A DNA stretch of 64,000 nucleotides from an uncultured Collinsella sp. (GCA_959026725.1 CAUFMG010000006.1:1-64000); one strand, 5' to 3'; shown: positions 1-8,590, numbered from the stretch's first letter. The notes: generated by a model from the sequence alone, not told the origin. Program-made: numbers and translations.

Positions 1-146
1 GGGATTGGTCAATCTCGGCCGACTATATTTGGCTAAATTATTCCGACGCTAACAGTAAGAAGTGACCAATAGGGTATTAACGGCCCCGTCAACAGCGTCT
101 ACAGCGCGCCCAACCCATCAGCCAAAGTTCCAATGGTGATACGTAA

Positions 147-230
147 GGCGAAGGCCCGACACCTATTTACTTTCGAACGACTCTGCCGTGCAGCCGGAGT
201 GAGAAAGCAAATAGGTGCCGGGCCTTCGCC
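147..230. repeat. Long imperfect inverted repeat, probable terminator of the DUF47 gene
   Basis: Two arms of about 28 bases, starting GGCGAAGGCCCGACACC and ending with its near-complement GGGCCTTCGCC, enclose a 28-base centre that can itself pair (ACTC/GAGT). It lies just past the 3' end of the leftward DUF47 gene, so a transcription end for pit-DUF47 is the simplest reading. There is no clear T tract. Bases 1-146 show no gene I can support. Confidence 0.5.
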
Positions 231-250
231 GATGGGACGCGTATCCCCAA

Positions 251-874
251 TTAACTGTTCTTCATGACAATCGAATCCACAACATCGGCCACATTCTCGC
301 AGCAGTCGGCGCAGTACTCCAGGAAGGCGTAGACGTCACGCCAAGCGATGACCTCGAGCGGATCCTTGCCGTTAACGTGCAGGTTGCGCATGGCGTTGAT
401 GTAGAGCTCGTCGGCCTCGGACTCGATGGTGTTGATCTGGATGACCAGCTCGCGCAGCGTTTTGGACTTGCGGTAGTTGGGAAGCTCGACCATCAGGTCT
501 TTCATGGCGCGGCAGGCGTCAGTCACCTTGTGGGCGATGACGATGGCGTCGGGATGGATGCTCTGAATGTTGGTGAAGTAGACGCGCTGCACGACGCCCT
601 CAATACGGTCGAGCACGGTGTCGAGCGCGCAGCTCATCAGATCCAGATCCTCGCGCTCGAGCGGGGTGATAAAGGCGGTGAGCAGGGCGTCTTCGAGCTC
701 GTGGTGCTTCTTGTCTGCCGCATGCTCAATCGCATGCATCTTATTGAGCATGTCGTGAATCTGCGCGGGATCGAAGTTCTCAAAAATCTTGGTGAGCAGC
801 TCTGCGGCCTGGACGGCGAGGTCGGCGCAAGCGACGTAGTTGTCAAAGTAGAACGAATCGGGTTTCTTTGCCAT
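251..874 (-). CDS. DUF47 family PhoU-like phosphate transport regulator
   Basis: A 207-residue, helix-rich protein of the DUF47/TIGR00153 type, related to PhoU. Members are usually encoded next to Pit-type phosphate transporters and are thought to modulate them. The sequence has regularly spaced acidic and His residues in helical stretches (HAADKKHHELED near residues 50-62; a second half around ESEADELY), as expected for a two-bundle metal-binding PhoU fold. It lies 67 bases downstream of pit on the same strand, so the two are probably co-transcribed. AAAGGA precedes the ATG. The family call is firm; the regulatory role is inferred from family and neighbour. Confidence 0.88.
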   Translation of the reverse strand: MAKKPDSFYFDNYVACADLAVQAAELLTKIFENFDPAQIHDMLNKMHAIEHAADKKHHELEDALLTAFITPLEREDLDLMSCALDTVLDRIEGVVQRVYFTNIQSIHPDAIVIAHKVTDACRAMKDLMVELPNYRKSKTLRELVIQINTIESEADELYINAMRNLHVNGKDPLEVIAWRDVYAFLEYCADCCENVADVVDSIVMKNS

Positions 875-941
875 GGGTGGGTCCTTTCGAGGCGAAGACG
901 GGTGGGCGAAGTGTTGCGGTCCGGATGGACGTTCGGTTTGA

Positions 942-1991
942 TTAGAGGAACATCATGAACAGCTTGGCCATGACAAAGCTGATGAGTCCGCAGGCGGGGA
1001 AGGTGAAGAACCAGGTGAACATCATGTCCTTGACGACTCCGAAGTTGATGGCCGAGAGGCGCTTGACGGCACCGACGCCCATGATGGCGCAGGTCTTGAT
1101 GTGTGTGGAGGACACGGGGATGCCGGTAAGGGTGGCAAGCAGCAGGTTCGCGGCGCCCGCGAGGTCGGCGGAGAAGCCCTGATACTTCTCGAGCTTAACC
1201 ATGCTCTGGCCGACGGACTTGATGATGCGCTCACCGCCCACGCTGGTACCGATACCCATAGTGGCCGAGCACAGCAGCATAATCCAGATGGGGATGCCGG
1301 CATCGCCGACGCTGGTCTGGCCGTTTGCGAAGGCCACGCCTAAAAAGAGCACGCCGATGAACTTCTGTCCATCCTGCGCGCCGTGCATAAAGCTCATGGC
1401 CGCAGCGCTCGCGATCTGAGCGTATTTAAAGAAGACATTGGCACGTCGCCTGTTGGCGGCGGCGAAAAGAATCGAGACGAGTTTGCACAGGACCCAGCCC
1501 ATGACAAAGCCCAGGCCGATGGAGAGCGCCAGGCCGTAGATGACCTTCATCCACTCGTGGACGTTGACGCTGCTCGCGCCGCCGAGGGCGATAGCGGCAC
1601 CGGTCAGGCCGGCGATAAGGCTGTGGCTTTGCGAGGTGGGGATGCCAAAACGCGACGCTGTGGCGCCGTAGACGACGATGGAGAACAGGGCCGCGCACAG
1701 GCAGGCGAGCGCCATGGTGCTGTTTCCGCCAAAGTCGACGATATGCGAGATGGTATTGGCGACGCTCGCATTAAAGTGCGTCATGATGAGCACACCGAGG
1801 AAGTTGAATGCGGCGCTCATGAGAATGGCGGCGCGGGCGGGCATGCAACGCGTAGTGACGCAGGTCGCGATGGCGTTGGGCGCGTCGGTCCATCCATTGA
1901 CGAAGATGGCGCCGAGCGCGAGGATCACGGTGACGGCAAGGACTGGGTTCGACACAATTTGGCCGAGGAAGGTTGAGAACGTTACGTCCAT
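942..1991 (-). CDS. pit: Pit family inorganic phosphate transporter
   Basis: A 349-residue polytopic membrane protein of the PiT/PHO-4 family, which imports phosphate (often as a metal-phosphate complex) using an ion gradient. Diagnostic stretches are the N-terminal NGWTDAPNAIATCVTTR and the C-terminal repeat of the same motif in GIPVSSTHIKTCAIMGVG; the two halves are inverted repeats as in other PiT proteins. About ten hydrophobic segments are visible. The length is short compared with E. coli PitA (499 residues) but normal for Gram-positive and archaeal PiT. It is the first gene of a leftward operon with the DUF47 gene. Confidence 0.92.
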   Translation of the reverse strand: MDVTFSTFLGQIVSNPVLAVTVILALGAIFVNGWTDAPNAIATCVTTRCMPARAAILMSAAFNFLGVLIMTHFNASVANTISHIVDFGGNSTMALACLCAALFSIVVYGATASRFGIPTSQSHSLIAGLTGAAIALGGASSVNVHEWMKVIYGLALSIGLGFVMGWVLCKLVSILFAAANRRRANVFFKYAQIASAAAMSFMHGAQDGQKFIGVLFLGVAFANGQTSVGDAGIPIWIMLLCSATMGIGTSVGGERIIKSVGQSMVKLEKYQGFSADLAGAANLLLATLTGIPVSSTHIKTCAIMGVGAVKRLSAINFGVVKDMMFTWFFTFPACGLISFVMAKLFMMFL

Positions 1992-2100
1992 ATATGGGCT
2001 TTCTCGAAGTTTGCAGGCACGTTACAAAAACATGATAAATCGTATCACCTCCTGCGGGTTTCTTTACCGAGTTCTGATGGGAGAAGTGAATTTTTTGGCA

Positions 2101-2117
2101 CTAATATTGAATATTAG
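2101..2117. promoter_or_regulatory. 17-base perfect palindrome upstream of pit, candidate operator
   Basis: CTAATATT-G-AATATTAG is an 8+1+8 palindrome in the 250-base gap between divergent pit (leftward) and the small gene at 2242 (rightward). AT-rich dyads of this kind in divergent promoters are typical repressor sites. The regulator is unknown and the match to a PHO box is poor. Confidence 0.4.
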
Positions 2118-2241
2118 CCCTGTTGACCGCGGGTGTTCTTTTTGCTAACACACCATGAGGACACGTGTGCGTGCCCCAACATCCCAAAACCACAGTCTGT
2201 TCGCTTTACAATATGCAAACATGCGTTCGATAATAGGAGGC

Positions 2242-2580
2242 ATGGAATATCGACAGACAGATGGCAAAACTCGGCGCGTGCACAAGCAGTATGTGGACGT
2301 CGTGGCTCGCATCCTCGCGGGCGGACAGGTCGTGCCGGTCACCGTCTGCTGGGTCGACGGTCGTTGCTTTACGATTGACGAAATTATCTCGACCACCGGG
2401 TTTGGCCTGATGGTCCACGGCATCCGTACGGCAACCTATAAGGTGCGTTTTGGCGGGCACGCGACCGAGTTGTATCTGGAGGACCAGACGCGCGAGCGGG
2501 CGGACGGCTCGCAGGCACACGTGATGCGTTGGTGGGTCTGGGCCTTTGATCGCACGCTCGAGGGCGAGCGCCGTAGGTAA
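2242..2580 (+). CDS. Small conserved-looking protein of unknown function
   Basis: A 112-residue protein beginning MEYRQTDGKTRRVHKQYVD. It is predicted to be mostly beta: alternating hydrophobics, then VTVCWVDGRCFTIDEII, a central segment, and WWVWAFDRTLEGERRR at the C-terminus. The layout (a basic strand, a W-x-G-R-x-(Y/F) hairpin, a C-terminal Trp-rich strand) resembles small actinobacterial DUF6504-type proteins, but I cannot confirm this. AGGAGG ends only one base before this ATG, which is unusually close; the upstream in-frame ATG at 2221 lacks a site, and a GTG at 2281 is another possibility. It is divergent from pit. Confidence 0.55.
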   Translation: MEYRQTDGKTRRVHKQYVDVVARILAGGQVVPVTVCWVDGRCFTIDEIISTTGFGLMVHGIRTATYKVRFGGHATELYLEDQTRERADGSQAHVMRWWVWAFDRTLEGERRR

Positions 2581-2659
2581 GGACGTACGGCATTCGGGTA
2601 CAATGACAGGAATCTTGTCAGCTACTGCGCTGTCGCGGCGCTTTTGAAAGGACGAAATT

Positions 2660-3355
2660 ATGAACGATATTCAGGGCTATCAGAACGGCCCCATCGAAAC
2701 CGGCGCAAGCCGTGCCAAGGAGATGTCGCCGCGTGCGTATAATCTTGCCATGTCTGCCCTCATCTTCTTGGGCTTTTGTGCCATGGGCGTCGGTGCTTAC
2801 TTTACGAGCACCATGTCGTTTGCGCGCATGATGATGAGCGGGGCTGCCCTACCGCTGGTTTTTGGCTCGTTTATTTTGACCATCGTCGGCATGGTCATGA
2901 TGTCGGCCGCCGCCAGCAAGCAGTCCGTGGGCCTGTCCCTTGTGGGCTACGTAATCTTTGCGAGCACCTTTGGCCTGACCGCGTCGTTTGGCCTTGCCAA
3001 CTACGACCTGCCCACCATCAACACTGCCTTTATCGCCACGGCCGCCATCACCTTTGTCTTTGGCGCCTTGGGCGTGACGTTCCCCAAGTTTTTCCAGCGC
3101 GTATATGGCATCGGTTTTGGCATTCTGCTCGCTACTATTCTGGTTGAGATCGTGCTGATGTTCATGGGCGTCTCACAGACCATCACCGATCTGATCGTGA
3201 TCGTGGTGTTCGCCGGCTTTATTGGCTACGACACCTATGTTGCCACGACGGTGCCGCCTACGCTGCCCAACGCCGTGCTCATGGCGTCCAATCTGTTCGT
3301 GGATATTATCAACGTGTTCCTGCGCATTCTGAACATCCTCGGCCGTCGCGACTAG
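2660..3355 (+). CDS. Bax inhibitor-1 (BI-1/YccA) family membrane protein
   Basis: A 231-residue protein with about seven hydrophobic segments after a 25-residue polar N-terminus (the first near residues 30-48). The C-terminus DIINVFLRILNILGRRD is the hallmark ending of the BI-1 family (E. coli YccA/YbhL, Bacillus YetJ), whose members act as pH-sensitive calcium leak channels in the systems studied. The IGYDTYVA segment before the last helix holds a family-typical Asp. Start chosen for GAAAGGA eight bases upstream. It stands alone, followed by a terminator. The physiological role in this organism is not evident. Confidence 0.88.
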   Translation: MNDIQGYQNGPIETGASRAKEMSPRAYNLAMSALIFLGFCAMGVGAYFTSTMSFARMMMSGAALPLVFGSFILTIVGMVMMSAAASKQSVGLSLVGYVIFASTFGLTASFGLANYDLPTINTAFIATAAITFVFGALGVTFPKFFQRVYGIGFGILLATILVEIVLMFMGVSQTITDLIVIVVFAGFIGYDTYVATTVPPTLPNAVLMASNLFVDIINVFLRILNILGRRD

Positions 3356-3399
3356 TGGCGAATTGCGGCGGTGCTTGCCGTACGTGCAAATCGATGCGA

Positions 3400-3428
3400 A
3401 AGGCGGTCCTTCGGGGCCGTCTTTTTTG
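3400..3428 (+). terminator. Rho-independent terminator after the BI-1 gene
   Basis: AGGCGGTCC-TTCG-GGGCCGTC with a UUCG-type loop followed by CTTTTTTG, 45 bases past the stop codon. Confidence 0.75.
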
Positions 3429-3493
3429 TACGCGGCGGGGTATCATGGATGGGAAAAGCCGATAGCGGCAGAGACCGAGAAAGGTGACCACTT

Positions 3494-4615
3494 ATGGCAG
3501 ACGTCGACAACAGGAACCGTAACCGCAGGTCCAACCGAGCGGGTCAGCCCAATCCCAAGCGCGAGGCCCGTGCCAAGGCCGCCGAGCGTCACGTGGCAAC
3601 TGTGTCCGAAGCGTGCGCCAAGGATATCGAGCGTTCGCTTGCCGGCGTGTGCGAGTTCGATGGTATGCCTGCCGGTTTTGTCGCGGCGATGAAGGCCAAG
3701 GTTCAGAGTGCTGTGGCCGCCGAAGAACAGGTTGCCGAGGACGTCGAGGGCGCGGAGGCTGCCGAGACCGAGACGGCGCCCGAGACCGAGGCAGCGCCTG
3801 AGCCTGCCGAGGAAATCGCCGAAGCTGAGTCCGCGCCTGCTGAGGAGCCCGCTCCGGTTCTGCCTGAGGTCACCGTGCTCGATGCCTCCGCCACGCAGGC
3901 CATCCTGGACAACGGTCGTGGCTATGCGCAGTTCTGCGACATGGCCGTGCTCGCCTTTGCCTCGTTCACCAACCCGGGCGGTGGCTACATCCAGGGCTAT
4001 CTGGGCCAGGAGGCCACGCTGTGCGCCGATTCGTATCTGTACAACGTTCTCGATAAGCAGCGCAAATGGTACGGCGAGAACCGTCGCCGCAACATCAACT
4101 GCGAGCTTTACCGCAACCGTGCGCTGGTGGTGCCTGCGGTGCGCTTCGACCGCAACCACGTGCATGCATACGCCGACGTGATCGTGGCCGCCGCGCCCAA
4201 CGTTAAGCGCGCCCGCCAGGAGTATCGCGTGAGCGACGATGCTCTGCTGGACGCCCTGCGCGACCGCATTCGCTTTGTGCTTGCCATCTGCGACGAGCTG
4301 GGTCGCGAGAAGCTCGTACTGGGCGCTTGGGGCTGCGACAACAACGGCTTTGACGCCGAGGCCGTGGCCGAGCTCTTCCGCAAGGAGCTCGCGTCGGGCG
4401 ACTTTAAGGTCAAGCAAGTCTTCTTTGCCGTGCCTTCTACGCGCTGGGATGAGGATTTTGCCAAGTTCGAGCACGTGCTGGCAAACTTCCCCGAGCGCAA
4501 CGAGGAGTCCTATGCCCAGGTTGCCGCTCGCGCTGCGGCAGCTCGCGCCGCCGAGCAGACCCAGGCTGCTACCGAGGATGATGAGGACGAGGACGATTGG
4601 CGCAAGTACCTGTAA
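3494..4615 (+). CDS. PARG-like macrodomain protein (TIGR02452 type) with acidic N-terminal region
   Basis: A 373-residue protein. Residues 1-50 are basic (NRNRNRRSNRAG); residues 75-125 are low-complexity, rich in Glu/Ala/Pro; the rest is a microbial poly(ADP-ribose) glycohydrolase catalytic domain. The family signature is at 160-174, where NPGGG is followed by QE: Gly162-Gly163-Gly164, Gln172, Glu173. Bacterial PARGs end this motif QEE, and the second Glu is catalytic; here it is Ala174 (QEA). Downstream conserved features include ALVVPAVRFDR, VIVAAAPN and VLGAWGCDNNG. The fold assignment is good, but hydrolase activity is doubtful and ADP-ribose binding alone is possible. A terminator follows directly. 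Confidence 0.8.
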   Translation: MADVDNRNRNRRSNRAGQPNPKREARAKAAERHVATVSEACAKDIERSLAGVCEFDGMPAGFVAAMKAKVQSAVAAEEQVAEDVEGAEAAETETAPETEAAPEPAEEIAEAESAPAEEPAPVLPEVTVLDASATQAILDNGRGYAQFCDMAVLAFASFTNPGGGYIQGYLGQEATLCADSYLYNVLDKQRKWYGENRRRNINCELYRNRALVVPAVRFDRNHVHAYADVIVAAAPNVKRARQEYRVSDDALLDALRDRIRFVLAICDELGREKLVLGAWGCDNNGFDAEAVAELFRKELASGDFKVKQVFFAVPSTRWDEDFAKFEHVLANFPERNEESYAQVAARAAAARAAEQTQAATEDDEDEDDWRKYL

Positions 4616-4640
4616 TTGGTACGTGCTGACAGATGGGTCG

Positions 4641-4675
4641 AGCCGGCGGGAGAGGCTGCTTCCGTCGGCTTTTTA
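4641..4675 (+). terminator. Rho-independent terminator after the PARG-like gene
   Basis: AGCCGGCGG ... CCGTCGGCT stem followed by TTTTAC, 26 bases after the stop codon and just before the next gene. Confidence 0.7.
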
Positions 4676-4693
4676 CTGAGCGAGGGGCTTACG

Positions 4694-5353
4694 ATGAAAA
4701 ACGTTCTATGCTTTGGCGACAGCAACACCTATGGTTACGATCCGGCGGGCATGCGCGACGGCACCGCGGTGCGCTATGCGCAGGATGTGCGCTGGTGCGG
4801 CGTGGCCCAACGTGACTTAGGCGAGGGCTGGCATGTAATTGAAGAAGGCCTCAACGGCCGCACGACGGTACGCGACGACATGTGCCATCTGGACACCAAT
4901 CTTAACGGCATCCGCGCACTTCCGATGCTGCTCGAGGCCCATAAGCCGCTGGACGCCATTGTGATCATGCTGGGCACCAACGACTGTAAGACGGTCTTTA
5001 ACGTGACAGTTTCCGATATCGCCCGTGGCGCCATGGCGCTGATTCGCGCCGTCCGCGCGTTTCCGTGGACCGACGCTGCGCCTTGTCCGCGCATTCTGCT
5101 GATGGCGCCTATCAAGATCAAGCCGCAAATCGCCGATGTATATATGACCGATTTTGACGAGCGTTCCGTCGAGGCCTCGGAGCATTTTGGCGAGTACTAC
5201 GCACATGTGGCTGAGCAGTTTGGCTGCGACTTTTTGAATGCCGCCGACTTTGCCGAGCCGGGCGATATCGACTATCTGCATATGATGCCCGAAAGCCACG
5301 AGAGCTTGGGACATGCCGTGGCGGCCAAGCTCCAAGAGATGCTCGGTGAGTAG
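4694..5353 (+). CDS. SGNH/GDSL-type esterase
   Basis: A 219-residue cytoplasmic SGNH hydrolase without signal peptide. Block I is CFGDSNTYGYDP near residues 5-16 with the nucleophilic Ser in GDSNT; block II is GLNGRTT; block III is LGTND; block V is the Asp and His of GDIDYLHMMPESH close to the C-terminus. The variant GDSNT...GLNGRTT is characteristic of arylesterase/acyl-thioesterase-like SGNH proteins that deacylate small esters. The ATG was chosen because GAGGGG lies seven bases upstream. The natural substrate is not deducible. Confidence 0.88.
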   Translation: MKNVLCFGDSNTYGYDPAGMRDGTAVRYAQDVRWCGVAQRDLGEGWHVIEEGLNGRTTVRDDMCHLDTNLNGIRALPMLLEAHKPLDAIVIMLGTNDCKTVFNVTVSDIARGAMALIRAVRAFPWTDAAPCPRILLMAPIKIKPQIADVYMTDFDERSVEASEHFGEYYAHVAEQFGCDFLNAADFAEPGDIDYLHMMPESHESLGHAVAAKLQEMLGE

Positions 5354-5359
5354 CACGGC

Positions 5360-5404
5360 CCCAAACCACCGCAAAGGTGCCTGTCCCCTTTGCGGTGGTT
5401 TGGG
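5360..5404. terminator. Perfect 18-bp hairpin between convergent genes
   Basis: CCCAAACCACCGCAAAGG and its exact complement are separated by nine bases, between the esterase gene (rightward) and thiD (leftward). The position suits a bidirectional terminator. The core (CACCGCAA/TTGCGGTG) is shared with the recurring palindrome family described at 8481, 9419, 30220, 47401 and 48683. Confidence 0.65.
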
Positions 5405-5413
5405 CTGCGAATC

Positions 5414-6244
5414 TTAATACTGCCACATGTGATTGACGGGGCCGGAACCTTTGCCCATGTCAAAGCCGGCGGCGAGGGCGCCCGTTAGGTAGGCCTTGCC
5501 CGCGTTGACGGCGTCGGCAAGATCCATGCCCTGCGCCAGCGCGCAGGCGATGGCGGACGAGAGCGTGCAGCCGGTGCCGTGTGTGTTGTCGGTCTCGATG
5601 CGCTTGTGGCGGAACCACGTGGTGAGTGGATCTCCCAGATGGTTGCCCTCGTCATCGAGTGGCGCGGGTTCGGCCAGTACATCGTTGGCCTCGTTGACAA
5701 GATGCCCACCCTTAACGAGGGATGCGCAACCAAAGCGGCGGGTGAGGAGCATGGCAGCATTTTGCTGCGTGCGCTCGGAGTCGACCTCGTAGTCGAGCAG
5801 GGCCATGGCCTCGGGAATATTGGGCGTGATAACCGTCGCTAGCGGGAACAGGCGGCGGGTGAGCGCCTCGGCGGCATCTTCGGCAATCAGCCGTGCGCCC
5901 GAGGTGGCTACCATGACGGGGTCGACTACCACGTTTGTCGCGTTCCAAGCGCTCAGGCGGTCGGCGATAACCTCGATAATCTCGGCAGAGGAAACCATGC
6001 CAATCTTGACGGCGTTGGGGCGGATATCGTCAAAAACGGCGTCAATTTGCGCGGCTACGATATCTGGCGAGATATCCTGTACGGCGGTGACGCCCAAGGT
6101 GTTCTGTGCGGTGATAGCAGTGATGGCCGTCTCGGCATACAGGCGGTGCGCCGTGATGGTCTTGATGTCGGCCTGAATGCCGGCGCCACCGCTGGAGTCG
6201 GATCCTGCGATGGATAGAACGGCAGGTACCTTACTGCGATCCAT
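5414..6244 (-). CDS. thiD: Hydroxymethylpyrimidine/phosphomethylpyrimidine kinase ThiD
   Basis: A 276-residue ribokinase-fold kinase that phosphorylates HMP and then HMP-phosphate to HMP-diphosphate, the pyrimidine half of thiamine. Visible motifs are the N-terminal SIAGSDSSGGAGIQADIKT, the central VVVDPVMVATSGARL, and the anion-hole/catalytic segment NTHGTGCTLSSAIA with the base in DNTHGTGC. AGGGAG precedes the ATG. It lies downstream of thiC on the same strand but is separated by a hairpin, so it may be transcribed both by read-through and separately. Confidence 0.95.
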   Translation of the reverse strand: MDRSKVPAVLSIAGSDSSGGAGIQADIKTITAHRLYAETAITAITAQNTLGVTAVQDISPDIVAAQIDAVFDDIRPNAVKIGMVSSAEIIEVIADRLSAWNATNVVVDPVMVATSGARLIAEDAAEALTRRLFPLATVITPNIPEAMALLDYEVDSERTQQNAAMLLTRRFGCASLVKGGHLVNEANDVLAEPAPLDDEGNHLGDPLTTWFRHKRIETDNTHGTGCTLSSAIACALAQGMDLADAVNAGKAYLTGALAAGFDMGKGSGPVNHMWQY

Positions 6245-6299
6245 GTTCGCTCCCTTGTTCGGTCGGAATCAAATGGGTCTTTAAGCCAGCATTATAAAG

Positions 6300-6333
6300 A
6301 TGCCCGGGCCGACTCTATGTCGAACCCGGGCGG
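6300..6333 (-). terminator. Hairpin between thiC and thiD
   Basis: On the minus strand GCCCGGGTTCGAC ... GTCGGCCCGGGC is followed by ATCTTTATAA. A plausible (perhaps leaky) terminator of thiC. Confidence 0.6.
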
Positions 6334-6426
6334 GCGATGCAATCTTTACGCAAATGTAAGCAAATATTCACACGTCAACAATCGACAGGCGCCAGCTCGC
6401 CGCCAGAAGCGGCCGCGGCGATAGGG

Positions 6427-7761
6427 CTAGTCCTCCATGCCGAGGTCGATCGTGGTGCCTTCGAACACCTTGTTAACGGTGCGGACGGCGCACATCTTGC
6501 CGCACATGGTGCAGGTGCCCTCGGTGGCGGCGGGGGATTCTTCGTAGCGTTTCTTGCCGGTGACCGGGTCGAGAGCACACTTCCACATGGCATCCCAGTC
6601 GAGCTTGCGGCGTGCCTGGCCCATCTTGTCGTCCATGTCGCGGGCGTGCGGCACCTTCTTGGCGATATCGGCGGCGTGCGCGGCAATCTTAGTGGCCATG
6701 AGGCCATCGAGCACGTCCTGGGCGTTGGGCAGGCACAGGTGCTCGGCCGGCGTCACGTAGCACAGGAAGTCGGCACCGGAGCTGGCGGAGATGGCGCCGC
6801 CGATGGCAGCGGTGATGTGGTCGTAACCCACGCCGATATCGGTCACCAGCGGCCCGAGCACATAGAACGGGGCATTGTGGCACAGGCGCTTCTGCAGTTT
6901 CATGTTGGCGGCGATCTCGTCGAGCGCCATGTGACCCGGGCCCTCGACCATGACCTGGACGCCGGCGGCCCAAGCGCGCTTGCACAGCTTGCCCAGCTCG
7001 ATCATCTCAGCGGTCTCGGTGGCATCGTTGGAGTCGTAGAGGCAGCCCGGGCGGCAGGAGTCGCCGAGCGAAATCGTCACGTCGTACTCGTGGCAAATCT
7101 CGAGCAGCTCGTCAAAGTACTCGTAGAAGGGGTTTTCGTTGCCGGTGACCTCCATCCAGCCAAACAGCAGCGAGCCGCCGCGACTGACGATGTTCATCAG
7201 GCGGCCGGTCTCCTTAAAGGTCTTGGTGACCGACTTGTTGATGCCGCAGTGGATGGTCATAAAGTCCACGCCATCCTCGGCGTGCGCGCGCACGACCTCG
7301 AACAGGTCGTCCTTGGTCAGCTTGACCAGCGGCTTTTCCATGTAGCCGATGGCGTCGTACATGGGGACGGTGCCCACCATGAGCGGCGTCTCGTCGATGA
7401 GCTGCTGGCGGAACTGGCGCGTTTTGCCCGAGTTGGAAAGGTCCATGATGGCGTCGGCGCCAAAGTCCTCGGCGATCTTGACCTTCTTCCATTCCTCGGC
7501 GGCATCGGCCTTGTCGCCCGAGATGCCCAGGTTGACGTTGACCTTGGTGGACAGGCCCTCGCCGACACCAAAGGCGCGCATGCCCTTTTTGATATGCACG
7601 ATGTTGGCGGGAATGGCGATGCGGCCGTCGGCCACGCGCTCGCGGATGTACTCGGGGTCGCGATGCTCGCGCTCGGCGACTTCCTTCATCTGCGGCGTGA
7701 TCTGCCCGGCGCGGGCGAAGTCGATTTGCGTGACGAGCTTGGGCTCGGTCTGTGTGCTCAT
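6427..7761 (-). CDS. thiC: Phosphomethylpyrimidine synthase ThiC
   Basis: A 444-residue radical-SAM enzyme that rearranges aminoimidazole ribotide into HMP-phosphate. The C-terminal cluster motif is CTMCGKMCAV (C-x2-C-x4-C), and conserved segments such as SLGDSCRPGCLYDSND, MVEGPGHMALDEI and LGPLVTDIGVGYDHI are present. The start MSTQTEPKL was chosen over an in-frame ATG eight codons earlier (MPTKGAVP) because the latter lies inside the TPP riboswitch and GGGAG is correctly placed for MSTQ. The product feeds ThiD, encoded next. Expression is expected to be TPP-repressed. Confidence 0.96.
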   Translation of the reverse strand: MSTQTEPKLVTQIDFARAGQITPQMKEVAEREHRDPEYIRERVADGRIAIPANIVHIKKGMRAFGVGEGLSTKVNVNLGISGDKADAAEEWKKVKIAEDFGADAIMDLSNSGKTRQFRQQLIDETPLMVGTVPMYDAIGYMEKPLVKLTKDDLFEVVRAHAEDGVDFMTIHCGINKSVTKTFKETGRLMNIVSRGGSLLFGWMEVTGNENPFYEYFDELLEICHEYDVTISLGDSCRPGCLYDSNDATETAEMIELGKLCKRAWAAGVQVMVEGPGHMALDEIAANMKLQKRLCHNAPFYVLGPLVTDIGVGYDHITAAIGGAISASSGADFLCYVTPAEHLCLPNAQDVLDGLMATKIAAHAADIAKKVPHARDMDDKMGQARRKLDWDAMWKCALDPVTGKKRYEESPAATEGTCTMCGKMCAVRTVNKVFEGTTIDLGMED

Positions 7762-7768
7762 TGGCACG

Positions 7769-7862
7769 GCTCCCTTCGTTGGCATTACCCATATCAGGTT
7801 TGCGGGTCAGGGCGGGCGCGCCCAGTCTCAGCCTGCCGTCTTGTCCTGCAAGCTCCCCGTTT
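7769..7862 (-). promoter_or_regulatory. TPP riboswitch (THI element) controlling thiC
   Basis: On the minus strand the leader contains ACGGGGAGC, then GGCTGAGACTGGGC, then GACCCGCAAACCTGATATGG and GTAATGCCAACGAAGGGAG. These are the conserved THI-box sequences (CUGAGA; ACCUGAU-x-UGG-UAAU-CC-xCG-x-AGGGA). The 3' helix reaches the thiC ribosome site GGGAG, so control of translation start is likely. Confidence 0.95.
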
Positions 7863-7932
7863 ATGTAATGGGCTCAAGTATAGCTCGAATGGGTACGATT
7901 GGCCTAACGAGCGTGCCTGTGGGGAGGCGAAC

Positions 7933-8454
7933 ATGGAAGACAAGCATCTATATCGAGAGACGCAATGGGATGTATCGGCCGAGGAAAGCCGTGCGCACCA
8001 TGGCCTTGTCGCGATTGGTTTTGCGGTGCTTGCCGTGCTGGTGATTGCCTTTTGTATCTGGACGTTTGGCGGTCACGGCGGCGCTGCATGGGAGTTCGAG
8101 GCTGATGATGGCCTACCGATTATGACGGTGAGGAGTACCGGCGGTAATGCCAATACGCTCGCCATTCCGGGCGATTATTGGTACCCGCGCGATGAGTTTG
8201 TGCAGTTGCAGCTGAGTGGTGGGTCCATTCCAGGTGAAGAAATCGAACGCGTGACGTTTGACGCGGCGCTCAAAACGCTGACGGTGAAGCTCAAAGATCA
8301 AGGAGATGTGCCCACGACCATGGATATCGCCCTGACGGAATGGCGTCTGGAGCCTCCGACGGGTGTTGCGGTTTCCGAGGTTGAGCACGTCAAGATTGTC
8401 TATCAGGACGGTTCGACAAACGGGATTGCAAAGGCCGACGGTCTAGCAGAATAG
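7933..8454 (+). CDS. Single-pass membrane protein of unknown function
   Basis: A 173-residue protein starting MEDKHLYRETQWD. A polar N-terminus of about 25 residues is followed by one strong hydrophobic helix (residues 27-46, IGFAVLAVLVIAFCIWTFGG) and then a roughly 125-residue soluble, beta-rich domain with YWYPRDEFVQLQL and a C-terminal HVKIVYQDGST. Most likely anchored with the domain outside. GGGGAGG lies five bases before the ATG. No family is recognised. It is divergent from thiC and followed by a palindromic repeat. Confidence 0.7.
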   Translation: MEDKHLYRETQWDVSAEESRAHHGLVAIGFAVLAVLVIAFCIWTFGGHGGAAWEFEADDGLPIMTVRSTGGNANTLAIPGDYWYPRDEFVQLQLSGGSIPGEEIERVTFDAALKTLTVKLKDQGDVPTTMDIALTEWRLEPPTGVAVSEVEHVKIVYQDGSTNGIAKADGLAE

Positions 8455-8480
8455 GTGTCGAGCCTAGCCAGCCAATTCAT

Positions 8481-8551
8481 AAAAGTTGCGGTGGAATAGT
8501 TCCTGATCGTGCGATAAAAGGCTCAAATAGGAACTATTCCACCGCAAGTTA
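8481..8551. repeat. Palindromic intergenic repeat, copy A
   Basis: AAGTTGCGGTGGAATAGTTCC and its near-perfect complement enclose about 26 bases. Same outer core (TTGCGGTG...CACCGCAA) as copies at 9419, 30220, 47401 and 48683. It sits between convergent genes and may serve as a terminator. Confidence 0.8.
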
Positions 8552-8590
8552 TATAGAGAAGGCTGAGCGGGTCAGTTTTGGGTGGCGGGT

